Shown: in pieces, positions 1-7,003 of the stretch
How the letters are laid out: the number at the start of each line of letters is the position of its first letter
Numbering within the stretch: position 1 is the stretch's first letter
DNA from: Roseiarcus sp050013275
GTDB taxonomy: Bacteria; Pseudomonadota; Alphaproteobacteria; Rhizobiales; Beijerinckiaceae
Reading direction: 5' to 3'
NCBI GenBank assembly: GCA_050013275.1
Contig: JBEKFO010000023.1
Span: forward strand, 1 to 19,202
Length of the DNA stretch: 19,202 bases
The notes under the pieces: model-generated
What the model was told of the DNA's origin: nothing
Seen by the model: the letters and a program-made list of their open reading frames with translations, nothing else
Database searches by the model: none
Program-made: the position numbers and the translations under genes

Positions 1-563
1 TCACTCTGTTCGCCGCCGGTCTGATTTCGCCCTCGCTCGTCATCTGGATGTCGCCGACGATCGCCGGCCTGATCTTTTCGATTCCGCTGTCCTGGGCGAG
101 CGGTCAGCTGTGGATCGGCGCCGGATTGCGCCGCCTCGGGCTGCTGACGACGCCCGAAGAGACCCGCACGCCGCCGATCGTCGCGCGGGCCAACGCGCTG
201 ACCGATGAACTCGCCCGCACCGGTCACGACGACGACGACGGCCTGCGCGCTATCGCCGGCGACGCCGCTTTTCGCCAATACCACGAAATGTTCCTGCCCG
301 ACGCAAGCCGTCATCGGCGCGGCGAGATCGACGTCGACGAAGCGGTGGCGACCGCCAAGCTCAACGACGCGCGCTCGGTCGAGGAAGCGTGCGCCTGGCT
401 CAAACCCAGGGAACAGCTCGCCGTGCTCAACGATCGCGCGCTGATCGCGCTACTCGCGCGTCTTCCCGCCCGCGCCGAACCGCTCAGCGAGCCGGATGTC
501 GGCGCGGCGAAGTCGCTTCATCCGGCGCCCGCGCTTCCGAATGCGGGCGATCACGGCGCCTGA
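1..563 (+). CDS. opgH: Glucans biosynthesis glucosyltransferase H, C-terminal part (5' end outside window)
   Basis: The reading frame is open from base 3 to the TGA at 561-563, about 186 codons. OpgH/MdoH is an inner-membrane glycosyltransferase that builds the beta-glucan backbone of osmoregulated periplasmic glucans. What is visible is the end of the last membrane segments (LISPSLVIWM, then GLIFSIPLSWASG). These are followed by the cytoplasmic tail, which starts with the family-typical stretch TTPEETRTPPIV and continues with a variable Ala- and Asp-rich end. The catalytic GT2 domain lies upstream, outside the window. The 3' end overlaps the convergent rhomboid gene by 13 bp. The assignment rests on the membrane segment plus the PEE-T-PP signature; the start and full length cannot be seen. 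Confidence 0.85.
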   Translation, partial: TLFAAGLISPSLVIWMSPTIAGLIFSIPLSWASGQLWIGAGLRRLGLLTTPEETRTPPIVARANALTDELARTGHDDDDGLRAIAGDAAFRQYHEMFLPDASRHRRGEIDVDEAVATAKLNDARSVEEACAWLKPREQLAVLNDRALIALLARLPARAEPLSEPDVGAAKSLHPAPALPNAGDHGA

Positions 564-1381
564 CGGCGCCGCCAAGGACGGTCGAACAGCGGAAACGCCA
601 GCAGACCCGCGACGAAACCGCCGACATGGGCGATCCAGGCGACGGGCGCCGGCGAGGCGCCGATCGCTTGCGCGCTGACGCCGAACACGAAATTGAGCGC
701 CATCCAGATCAAGATGAAGATGACAGCGCGGCGTTGGCGCAACAATTCGCGCAGTCTCGGCGCAGGCCGCTCGTCGCCGGCCTCGATCGCCGGCCGAGAG
801 AAATCCTGCGGATCGCCCAGCGGAGCGCCGGGCTGAAACATGAAGCGCGCCACTGCGGCCATCAACCCGGAATCTGCCGCCGAGGCGCCAATCAGCGGCG
901 AAGAATCCATCGGGTCGACCGCCCAATGGGCGAGCGCGCCCGCCACCGCGGTCAGCGCGAAGAACGCGAGAAACCGGAACCAACCGAAGCGGCGCGCGAT
1001 CGGCGGCCCGAAGGCGATCAGCCAAATCGAATTGAGCAGGACATGGCTCCACGAGCCATGCAGCAAGGCGTACGTCAGGAGCGTCCAGACGCCGCCTGCC
1101 GGCGCGTTAAAGTAGCGCAGAGCCCTTGCTTGTTCGAGCGCGCTCAGGTCAGCGTTGGCGCGCGATATCAGCGCGCCGAGTCGATCTGGCCAGATCCAAA
1201 TTGTCAGGCGTCCGGGCACGAACGCAAGATCGCGAATGGCGGCGTTGTACGCCGGATCGCCCAACTGCGTCAGGACGGCGTGAATTCCCAGCAGCGCCGC
1301 AACGAGGACGACGATCACCAGCGGCACGAAGAACATCGGCTCGCGCTGTTTGGCGCCGTCGGCGTTGGGGGAATCGGTCAT
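551..1381 (-). CDS. Rhomboid family intramembrane serine protease
   Basis: The protein has 276 residues from the ATG at 1381. Longer open frame upstream is discarded because it runs through a terminator-like hairpin and reads as low-complexity sequence. Rhomboids cut transmembrane segments of other proteins inside the inner membrane. Visible features are a first membrane helix (about 17-36), the HGSWSHVLLN segment with His113 and Asn117 (oxyanion-hole positions in GlpG), the nucleophile motif GAS with Ser167, and the catalytic His252 in AHVGG followed by a last helix. The usual GASG is GASA here, and an extra polar stretch of about 30 residues (185-217) lies between the Ser and His helices. 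The family is clear; the substrate is unknown. The stop overlaps the end of opgH by 13 bp. Confidence 0.88.
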   Translation of the reverse strand: MTDSPNADGAKQREPMFFVPLVIVVLVAALLGIHAVLTQLGDPAYNAAIRDLAFVPGRLTIWIWPDRLGALISRANADLSALEQARALRYFNAPAGGVWTLLTYALLHGSWSHVLLNSIWLIAFGPPIARRFGWFRFLAFFALTAVAGALAHWAVDPMDSSPLIGASAADSGLMAAVARFMFQPGAPLGDPQDFSRPAIEAGDERPAPRLRELLRQRRAVIFILIWMALNFVFGVSAQAIGASPAPVAWIAHVGGFVAGLLAFPLFDRPWRRRQAP

Positions 1382-1470
1382 CGACGGCAAGCTCGCGCGC
1401 AAGGGCGCCGTTTGGTTAGCATTATCGCGCAAGTCTGGCGACGCGAAAGCGCGCCGCCGGAGCGAAAGCC

Positions 1471-1508
1471 ACAAATGAAAAGGGAGAGCCCGGAGCCCGG
1501 CTCTCCCT
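1471..1508 (-). terminator. Rho-independent terminator (minus strand)
   Basis: A perfect 10 bp stem is formed by agggagagcc (1481-1490) and ggctctccct (1499-1508) around an 8-base loop. On the minus strand the stem is followed by TTTCATTTGT, preceded by the stem's own final T. The plus-strand side has no T-run, so the signal is directional. It sits about 100 bp upstream of the rhomboid start, too far upstream to end that gene, so it must end something transcribed from the 1500-1650 region. Confidence 0.65.
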
Positions 1509-1634
1509 GAACCTTTCGACTTTCCCTCGACTCCGTCGCAACGTGGGAGGAGCGGCCCGCCGCGCGACCTGAGCTTTTCCGATTCTGAGCGCTGCGCTGG
1601 AGCCGCCGCGGCCAGTTCGTCTTTCTCGTCAACG
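1480..1634 (-). ncRNA. Candidate small RNA of about 150 nt (unidentified)
   Basis: This is inferred from position only. A sigma70-like promoter on the minus strand (boxes at 1663-1668 and 1640-1645) points into a stretch without coding character, and a strong intrinsic terminator ends it about 150 nt later. I looked for signatures of SRP RNA, RNase P RNA and tmRNA and saw none. The length would fit 6S RNA, but I could not recognise its central bubble. Alternatively it is a leader whose terminator attenuates the downstream rhomboid gene. Confidence 0.3.
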
Positions 1635-1639
1635 CCGAC

Positions 1640-1668
1640 ACTATGCCTGGAGCGCCGTTCTGAAGCAA
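1640..1668 (-). promoter_or_regulatory. Possible sigma70-type promoter for the candidate small RNA
   Basis: Read on the minus strand, TTGCTT (1668-1663) is followed after exactly 17 bases by CATAGT (1645-1640). Both boxes match the consensus at four of six positions. The predicted start of transcription is near 1633. Support comes from the correctly oriented terminator about 150 bp downstream. Confidence 0.35.
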
Positions 1669-1828
1669 CGCGCACCTTAGCTTATTGTTAACGGCGGGCG
1701 CGGCCCCGCCCCTGGGCGCGAGTTCTCGCCTGGCACGCGGCCTGCACATTCAAGCGCGGTTCGTCGAGGAACGGCCGCAGACGTGCCGTTTTCGGACAGG
1801 CGCCGCGGCGAGCCGGAAGGGTCCCGCC

Positions 1829-2428
1829 GTGAAACTCGCCGTCAGCCGACAGCTTTATGCTTATTGGAACGAATTGCGCCGCGCGCGCAGCGCTCCCGAG
1901 CGCAACGATGTCGAACCAGGGGCCATTCGCGGCATTCTCGCCGACACGTTCATCGTCGAGTTCGATGCGCTGCGCCTGTTTCCGATGCGCGTCGTCGGCA
2001 CCCGGACCAACGCGCTCTTCCTCAAGGAATTGCGCGGAACGCCGTTCCTGGAGCTCTGGCGCGAGCAGGACCGGGACGAGATTCGCGCAATCCTCGCCAA
2101 CGTCGCCGACGAGGCCCAGCCGTTCTTGATCGGCGCGGCCGGAAGGCCGCGGGGCTTCGCGCCCGTCGACCTCGAAATCTTGCTGCTGCCGCTTCGCCAC
2201 CACGGCGACACGCACGCGCGTGTCTTGGGGTGCTGCGCGCCCAACGCCTCGCCGCACTGGCTCGGCCTCATCGGCGTCGAATCCCTGGCGCTGCTGACGC
2301 TGCGCGCGCTCGATCCGCGTGAGCGCGTCGACGCGCCGCTTCCGGGATTCGCCGGACCGCAAGATTTCGGACGCGCGTCGCGCCCCTCGCGTCGCGGACA
2401 TCTATTTCATTATTCGCCGAGCCGCTGA
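1829..2428 (+). CDS. PAS_5-type PAS domain protein
   Basis: The protein has 199 residues. The GTG at 1829 is chosen as start because GGAAGG (1815-1820) lies 8 bases upstream and the family-like sequence begins right after it. The N-terminal part shows the hallmark of the PAS_5 family common in Alphaproteobacteria: a YWNELR helix, then SAPERNDVEP, ILADTFIVEF and the core strand MRVVGTR. A later segment (about 106-145) completes the PAS fold with LEILLLPL. The last 40 residues are low-complexity and probably disordered. Members are stand-alone sensory or protein-interaction domains without a known output; the ligand is unknown. It sits upstream of the PilZ gene on the same strand. Confidence 0.75.
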   Translation: MKLAVSRQLYAYWNELRRARSAPERNDVEPGAIRGILADTFIVEFDALRLFPMRVVGTRTNALFLKELRGTPFLELWREQDRDEIRAILANVADEAQPFLIGAAGRPRGFAPVDLEILLLPLRHHGDTHARVLGCCAPNASPHWLGLIGVESLALLTLRALDPRERVDAPLPGFAGPQDFGRASRPSRRGHLFHYSPSR

Positions 2429-2580
2429 CGCGCTCGAAACGCCCACGATTCGTCTTCGGGTAATCGTCCGTTAACCGCGCCCGCATTACAATTGTTTGGT
2501 TGCATCGTCAGGCTACTGACGCGCATTTGGTGTGGGCGCTTCTTCATGGACGATTTGGCGGAAACTGGGAGTACGCCGGC

Positions 2581-3192
2581 GTGAGAACGGCCGCAGCCTT
2601 CGCGATCGACGCGGGCCGTCACGAACGACGGCGCCATCAGCGCGTCAAAGTGCGCTTGACCGGCCAATTCATGCGCCAAGACCGGTGCGAATTCCCCTGC
2701 GCGACGATCGACATGTCGCCCGGCGGCATCGCCTTCGAGGCGGAAGCGAGCGGCGAGATCGGCGAGCGAATCATCGCCTATCTCAACCAGATCGGCCGCG
2801 TCGAGGGAACGGTGGCGCGTCACTTCTACGGCGGCTTCGCGATCCAAATGAAACTGCCGCCGCTCAAGCGCGAAAAGCTTGCCGATCAGCTCACTTGGCT
2901 CGCGAATCGCCAGGTCCTCGGCATGCCCGAGGATCGGCGCCACGAACGCATCGAGCCGCGCAACCGCAACACCATTTTGACGCTGCCGGGCGGGCGCCAG
3001 CAACTCGTGCGCATCATTGACGTTTCGCGTTCCGGAGCGGCGCTCGCCGTCGACGCGACGCCGGCGATCGGCACGCCGCTCACGGTGGGATCGAGGCCGG
3101 CGCAAGTCGTCCGGCATTTCAACGGCGGCTTCGCGGTCGAGTTCAACCGCGTGATCCCGGCCGAGATGTTCGACGACGACATCAGGCTTTGA
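2581..3192 (+). CDS. Tandem PilZ-domain protein (c-di-GMP receptor candidate)
   Basis: The protein has 203 residues from the GTG at 2581, which has GGGAG (2567-2571) 9 bases upstream. Earlier in-frame starts (2500, 2530) lack a ribosome binding site and would add a non-conserved N-terminus. Two PilZ units are visible. The first has the c-di-GMP-binding pair R17xxxR21 and D44xSxxG49. The second has R119xxxR123 and D147xSxxG152. Both end with a similar strand (HFYGGFAIQ and HFNGGFAVEF), which shows an internal duplication. There is no signal peptide or membrane helix, so the protein is cytoplasmic. Both units keep the binding residues, so both could bind c-di-GMP. The downstream neighbour is a BTLCP-type protease. 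The same arrangement of two PilZ domains is common in Rhizobiales. Confidence 0.9.
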   Translation: MRTAAAFAIDAGRHERRRHQRVKVRLTGQFMRQDRCEFPCATIDMSPGGIAFEAEASGEIGERIIAYLNQIGRVEGTVARHFYGGFAIQMKLPPLKREKLADQLTWLANRQVLGMPEDRRHERIEPRNRNTILTLPGGRQQLVRIIDVSRSGAALAVDATPAIGTPLTVGSRPAQVVRHFNGGFAVEFNRVIPAEMFDDDIRL

Positions 3193-3539
3193 TCGACGCT
3201 GCGCCGACCGCGCGCGCGCCGAAGCCGGACCGGAGCGTAACGTTCTCTTGACCGTGACGACAAAGCACGTGCGAAAAAGCGCGCCCTAGTCGGCCCCATT
3301 AACCTTGTCCGCCGCGGCGCGGGGCTTCGAGAGCGAGACCTCGTCCGCGCCCCGAACGCGCCAGATCGGCGAAATCCCGGCGCTTTCCCCGGTCCGCCGC
3401 CTTTAAGCGTGGGACCGGGTCTTGCCCGCCGCGGCGTGCGCAAATCTGAATCGCGTTCGCTAGAATTGTCCGCTTTTCTTTCGATCGGCGGCAAAACAGC
3501 GTCGCTATCGTCGTCCTCGTTGAGCGATCGGGGACGACG
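3193..3539. other. 347 bp intergenic region before the protease gene
   Basis: No convincing gene is present; open frames on the minus strand here are Arg/Gly/Pro-rich shadows. A TAGAAT hexamer at 3461-3466 could be a -10 box for the protease gene 74 bp downstream, but its -35 partner is poor. An isolated CTTGACC at 3247-3253 has no good -10 at the right distance. I see no terminator hairpin with a T-run for the PilZ gene. Confidence 0.4.
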
Positions 3540-4154
3540 ATGATTTCGGGGGTTGTCAAGACTTGCGTGACGGCGGCGGCGCTCGCGGGCGCGCTCCTTG
3601 CGCTTCAAGCGACGCCCTCCGCCAGCGCTCTCGACGCGGCCACCTACGCGTCAGTCGGCGCGCAAACGAGCGTGCCTTGGGGCTGGGTCGACTTCTGCCA
3701 GCGTTACCAAGGCGAATGCGACGGCGGCCCCGCGGCGGCGCTCGACGTCAACCTGTCGGCGAAGGCGATTAAGGAAATCGCGCGCGTCAACCGCTGGGTC
3801 AACGCGCACGTCGAAGCCGAGACCGATATGGACCATTGGGGACTCGCCGACCGTTGGGATTACCCGATCGACGGCAAGGGCGACTGTGAAGACTACGCGC
3901 TGCTGAAGCGCAAGATGCTGATCGAACTCGGTTTCCCGCGTCAGGCATTGTTGATGACGGTCGTCAAGGACGGCGACGAGGAAGGCCACGCCATCCTCAC
4001 CGTCAAGACCAACAAGGGCGAGTTCGTGCTCGACAATCTCAACGACCAGATGACGCCCTGGAACGCGACCGGCTATCGCTTCGTCAAGCGCCAGAGCCAG
4101 GAAGACCCGAATGTCTGGCTGACCATCGGCGCGCCGATGACGGCGCGCCTGTAG
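3540..4154 (+). CDS. Transglutaminase-like cysteine peptidase (BTLCP/LapG family), secreted
   Basis: The protein has 204 residues with a Sec signal peptide (hydrophobic 8-22, cleavage probably after ASA at about residue 30), so it acts in the periplasm. The papain-like catalytic triad is readable: Cys116 in GKGDCEDYA, His150 in EEGHAIL and Asp165 in VLDNLND. Cys53 and Cys60 in FCQRYQGEC may form a disulfide typical of the alphaproteobacterial members. The family (peptidase C93) includes LapG, which cleaves surface adhesins when c-di-GMP falls. The ATG at 3540 is preceded by GGGGA at 3530-3534. A strong terminator follows the stop. No adhesin or LapD homologue is in the window, so the substrate is unknown; the link to the PilZ gene is an inference. 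Confidence 0.87.
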   Translation: MISGVVKTCVTAAALAGALLALQATPSASALDAATYASVGAQTSVPWGWVDFCQRYQGECDGGPAAALDVNLSAKAIKEIARVNRWVNAHVEAETDMDHWGLADRWDYPIDGKGDCEDYALLKRKMLIELGFPRQALLMTVVKDGDEEGHAILTVKTNKGEFVLDNLNDQMTPWNATGYRFVKRQSQEDPNVWLTIGAPMTARL

Positions 4155-4211
4155 CGCCGCGCGAAGGCAAAGCTTCGAAGCTGAACCCGTCCCCCGGTTC
4201 CGCTTCGCCCT

Positions 4212-4248
4212 GAGGCCGGCCTTGCCCCAAAGGCCGGCCTCCTTTTTA
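4212..4248 (+). terminator. Strong rho-independent terminator after the BTLCP protease gene
   Basis: A perfect 12 bp stem is formed by 4212-4223 (gaggccggcctt) and 4230-4241, with a 6-base loop and a run of five T at 4243-4247. It closes the plus-strand block. The TAA stop codon of the convergent carbonic anhydrase gene (4246-4248) lies inside the T-run, so the convergent genes are packed around this element. Confidence 0.9.
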
Positions 4249-4776
4249 GCCGATCGGGACGAGCCCGGCCGCGAAGCGCCGCCAATTTTCGACGTAGTGG
4301 GCGGCCGAAAGCCGCAAGGCCGCGAGGGTGGCCTCGTCGAGCGTGCGCGTGGCCTTTGCCGGCGCGCCGACGATCAACGAATTATCGGGAAACTCCTTGC
4401 CCTCGGTGACGAGCGCGCGTGCGCCGACGAGGCAGCCCCGGCCGATCTTCGCGCCGTTGAGGATCACCGCGCCCATGCCGACGAGCGCGCCGGCGCCGAT
4501 CGCGCAGCCGTGCAGAATCGCGCCGTGGCCGATCGTGCAATCTTCGCCGATATCGAGGGGAAAACCCATGTCGGTGTGAAGCGTCGCGCCTTCCTGGATA
4601 TTGGTGCGCGCGCCGACGGAGATGCGCTCGTTGTCACCGCGCAGGGTGGCGGCGAACCACACGCCGCAATCCTCTCCCAGCACGATGTCGCCGATGACGC
4701 AGGCGGTGGGCGCGATCCAGAACCGACCCGCGGCGGGCAACACGGGTCGGCGTTCGTCGAGGGCGTAGATGGGCAT
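4246..4776 (-). CDS. Gamma carbonic anhydrase family protein
   Basis: The protein has 176 residues, the usual family length. The ATG at 4776 is preferred over an upstream TTG at 4797 because GGAG lies 9 bases before it. The protein is a left-handed beta-helix built of hexapeptide repeats. The zinc site is complete: His67 (LHTD), His84 (GHGA) and His89 (LHGC), with the 5-residue spacing seen in archaeal Cam. Arg46 and Asp48 in RGDNE and Gln61 in NIQEG are also kept. The C-terminal helix (146-170) packs against the helix in this fold. Many bacterial members lack measured anhydrase activity, so the reaction (CO2 hydration) is plausible but not proven. Confidence 0.9.
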   Translation of the reverse strand: MPIYALDERRPVLPAAGRFWIAPTACVIGDIVLGEDCGVWFAATLRGDNERISVGARTNIQEGATLHTDMGFPLDIGEDCTIGHGAILHGCAIGAGALVGMGAVILNGAKIGRGCLVGARALVTEGKEFPDNSLIVGAPAKATRTLDEATLAALRLSAAHYVENWRRFAAGLVPIG

Positions 4777-4878
4777 CGCAGCGGGCTCCGGCGGCAAAGA
4801 GCCCGCATATAGCGCAGCGCGCGCGGATGGCCTATCCCAAGCGCACGGCGATTCGCCTCAAGATGACGGAGGCCCTGG

Positions 4879-5532
4879 TTGCGTTTTGGCGCCCTGACGC
4901 TGGTCATTGGGCTCGGCGCGTTCGCGCTGGCGGGCGCGGTTGCGATTGCTGTTGCGCCGCGCCTCGCCGCGCGCCAGCCGCCGCATTTCGTCGTCTTCAC
5001 GCTCGGCGCCGAGCGACTGACCCTGCAGAGCGCGTATCTGAGGCCGAGCTCGCGCCACGGTGGCGCGATCGACGCGCTCGAACTGGCCGCCTTCTTTCCC
5101 GATTTCTCGCCGGCCGGCGATCTGAGCGACGTCACCGCGAGCGCCGATCTCGCGGAGCGCTTCGCGCGCACCGTTTTCGTGACCGCCAAGCCGAGCGATT
5201 CGAGCGTCGACCCGGCGGAGCGGCCCGCCAAGCTCTACCAACGTTTCCTCGACGAGAATTCGTGGAGTCATCCGGGCGGGCTTATCGCGCGCGCGTTCGT
5301 CGACGGCAGCCCGTTCGAAGGCGACGAACTCTATTACGTCGCGCCCGAGGGACGCGAATTCGCCGCGCGCTGCCGGCGACCCAACCCGGAACGCAAGACG
5401 CCGAACACATGCATTTACGATTTCCGGCTCGGCGACCTCGACGTCGAGATGCGATTTTCGGCGGCCCTGCTCGCCGAGTGGGTCGGGCTCAAGGCCGGCG
5501 CGCGCGGCTTGATCGAGGCGGCGCGACGTTAG
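4879..5532 (+). CDS. Membrane-anchored protein of unknown function
   Basis: The protein has 217 residues and is not recognised. It starts with TTG at 4879. An in-frame stop lies 15 bases upstream, and GGAGG (4868-4872) sits 6 bases before the TTG, so the rare start is well supported. The N-terminus is a single hydrophobic helix (about 5-26) after a short MRFG, giving a signal anchor with the rest facing the periplasm. The remaining part is mixed alpha/beta with no known motif. Two cysteines (RRCRR-type RC and NTCIY, about 40 residues before the end) could form a disulfide. It lies alone between convergent neighbours. Codon use is like that of its neighbours, so it looks like a real, lineage-restricted gene. 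Confidence 0.7.
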   Translation: MRFGALTLVIGLGAFALAGAVAIAVAPRLAARQPPHFVVFTLGAERLTLQSAYLRPSSRHGGAIDALELAAFFPDFSPAGDLSDVTASADLAERFARTVFVTAKPSDSSVDPAERPAKLYQRFLDENSWSHPGGLIARAFVDGSPFEGDELYYVAPEGREFAARCRRPNPERKTPNTCIYDFRLGDLDVEMRFSAALLAEWVGLKAGARGLIEAARR

Positions 5533-5605
5533 AGCGCATGTCGCAAACTTGGGGACCGGCTTTCCGCCTGAGACTCGCGCGCCGAAGAACGCAGCGACTC
5601 TCCGA

Positions 5606-6001
5606 TCACAAATCCTCGAGATCGAAATCGAGGATCGCCATTTGCAACGTGAAGGACTTGCCGGTGGGATCGTCGGCGGAAACGACGCCGAGGAAATCGT
5701 CGCCGTTGTTGAGCTCGACCGAGTCGGTCTTCTTCATGCGGCCGACCACGCGCAGCTTGTCGTTCTCGAACAGGCGACGCAAATAGTCTTGTATAACATG
5801 GCGTTCGACAGGAATATTCATCTCGAACGCGAACGAGCGGTCGCCGTCTTCGTCGTCCACGGTGATCGCGCCGATCTTGCGCTCGCCTAAGACCACGTCC
5901 GCGGCGTCACGCCCCTTGGAGCTCGGAACGACGCCGAGCGTCGGCGCTCCGAAAGAGCGGCGCAGGTGAGCCCGCAATTTGAGTACTTCTTCTTTGTCCA
6001 T
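5606..6001 (-). CDS. DUF3126-like protein with two tandem copies of the domain
   Basis: The protein has 131 residues from the ATG at 6001, preceded by GAGG 7 bases upstream. Single-domain DUF3126 proteins are about 70 residues; this one contains two alignable halves. Residues 9-66 read L-R-x-x-LRRSFG...LGVV...G...DDEDGDRSFAFEMNI and residues 70-128 read x-x-x-YLRRLFE...LRVV...G...DDPTGKSFTLQMAI (dots mark skipped residues). The second half ends in the family-typical MAILDFDLEDL, the first lacks that tail. It is small, acidic and soluble, without signal peptide. It lies 80 bp downstream of cysE on the same strand and may be co-transcribed with it. The function of the family is unknown. Confidence 0.75.
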   Translation of the reverse strand: MDKEEVLKLRAHLRRSFGAPTLGVVPSSKGRDAADVVLGERKIGAITVDDEDGDRSFAFEMNIPVERHVIQDYLRRLFENDKLRVVGRMKKTDSVELNNGDDFLGVVSADDPTGKSFTLQMAILDFDLEDL

Positions 6002-6081
6002 CAACGCGCCTCGATCCTCTGGCTGGCGCGAGCCTTTGCCACGAAAGGCCCCTCGCCCGCAAGCGCGCCGCTCCGGTCGGC

Positions 6082-6912
6082 TCAGCCGTCGATCGCTTTG
6101 TCCGCGAGGATCTGGTTCATGTCCCGCGCGGGCTCGGCGCAGCCAGCCTCGCCGACGATGCGCGCGGGCACGCCCGCGACCGTCTTGTTGTGCGGCACCG
6201 GCGCGAGCACCACCGAGCCCGCCGCGACGCGCGCGCAATGGCCGATCTCGATATTGCCGAGGATTTTCGCGCCCGCGCCGATCAGCACGCCCCAGCGAAC
6301 CTTGGGATGGCGATCGCCGGTCTCCTTGCCGGTGCCGCCGAGGGTGACGCCCTGCAGGATCGAAACGTCGTCTTCGATCACCGTCGTCTCGCCGACCACC
6401 AGACCCGTCGCGTGATCGAGGAAGATCCCCTTGCCGATGCGCGCCGCCGGATTGATGTCGACGCCGAACGCCGCCGACACGCGGCTCTGAATGTAGAGGG
6501 CGAAGTCGCGCCGGCCCGCGCGCAACAGCGCGTGGGCGAGCCGATAGGCCTGCAAAGCGTGAAAACCCTTGAAATAGAGCAGCGGCTCCATCAGCCTCAG
6601 GCAGGCCGGATCGCGGTCCGCCACCGCCATGATGTCGGCGCGAAACGCCTGGCCGATCGAGGCGTCGCGCGAAACCACGTCTTCATACGCTTGGCGAATC
6701 AGCGAACTCGGCGCGTCGGTGTGATCGAGGCGCTCGGCGACGCGATGGATGACCGCGCCCTCGAGCGTGTCGTGGTTGAGAATCGCCGTCATCAGGAAGG
6801 ACGCCAACGCCGGATCGGATCGCGCCGCCTCCTCCGCCTCGACGCGGATGCGCGCGAACAGCGGATCGTTGCGGCCGAGCCCGACCACGCGAGCCGAGGA
6901 ACCTTGCGCCAT
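6082..6912 (-). CDS. cysE: Serine O-acetyltransferase
   Basis: This enzyme transfers acetyl from acetyl-CoA to L-serine, the first step of cysteine synthesis. The protein has 276 residues from the ATG at 6912, which has GGAGG 5 bases upstream. An ATG at 6933 would add seven residues but has no ribosome binding site, so it is the weaker choice. The N-terminal helical domain (DPLFARIRVEAEEAARSDP, then the FRADIMAVADRDPAC segment) is followed by the left-handed beta-helix with DHATG (catalytic His), GGTGKETGDRHPKV (second active-site His) and GVPARIVG. The C-terminal tail ends in DMNQILAD. Feedback inhibition by cysteine is usual in the family. It is followed by the DUF3126-like gene. Confidence 0.95.
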   Translation of the reverse strand: MAQGSSARVVGLGRNDPLFARIRVEAEEAARSDPALASFLMTAILNHDTLEGAVIHRVAERLDHTDAPSSLIRQAYEDVVSRDASIGQAFRADIMAVADRDPACLRLMEPLLYFKGFHALQAYRLAHALLRAGRRDFALYIQSRVSAAFGVDINPAARIGKGIFLDHATGLVVGETTVIEDDVSILQGVTLGGTGKETGDRHPKVRWGVLIGAGAKILGNIEIGHCARVAAGSVVLAPVPHNKTVAGVPARIVGEAGCAEPARDMNQILADKAIDG

Positions 6913-7003
6913 CGCAGCCTCCAGCTTTGCCATTAGTTATTTTAGCACAGAGACGCCGGCGCCTGAAATAGACCGCGCCGGCGACGCTTCAGCTCCGCTC
7001 ACC

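Larger units (their letters stand above)
1382..1828. other. 447 bp gap without a protein gene
   Basis: No open frame here has a ribosome binding site together with protein-like composition. The stretch contains a minus-strand promoter-like pair (1640-1668) and a minus-strand intrinsic terminator (1471-1508), listed separately, which together suggest a short non-coding transcript. The rest (1700-1828) holds GC-rich palindromic sequence and presumably the promoter of the PAS-domain gene, which I could not place. Confidence 0.5.

Noticed and set aside
389..1510. 373-codon open frame on the plus strand
   Set aside because: It is antisense to the rhomboid gene with Arg/Gln-rich composition and no start signal.
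3299..3304. TTAACC at 3299 as a CtrA site
   Set aside because: The full TTAA-N7-TTAA pattern is missing, and a single half-site is too common to support a call.
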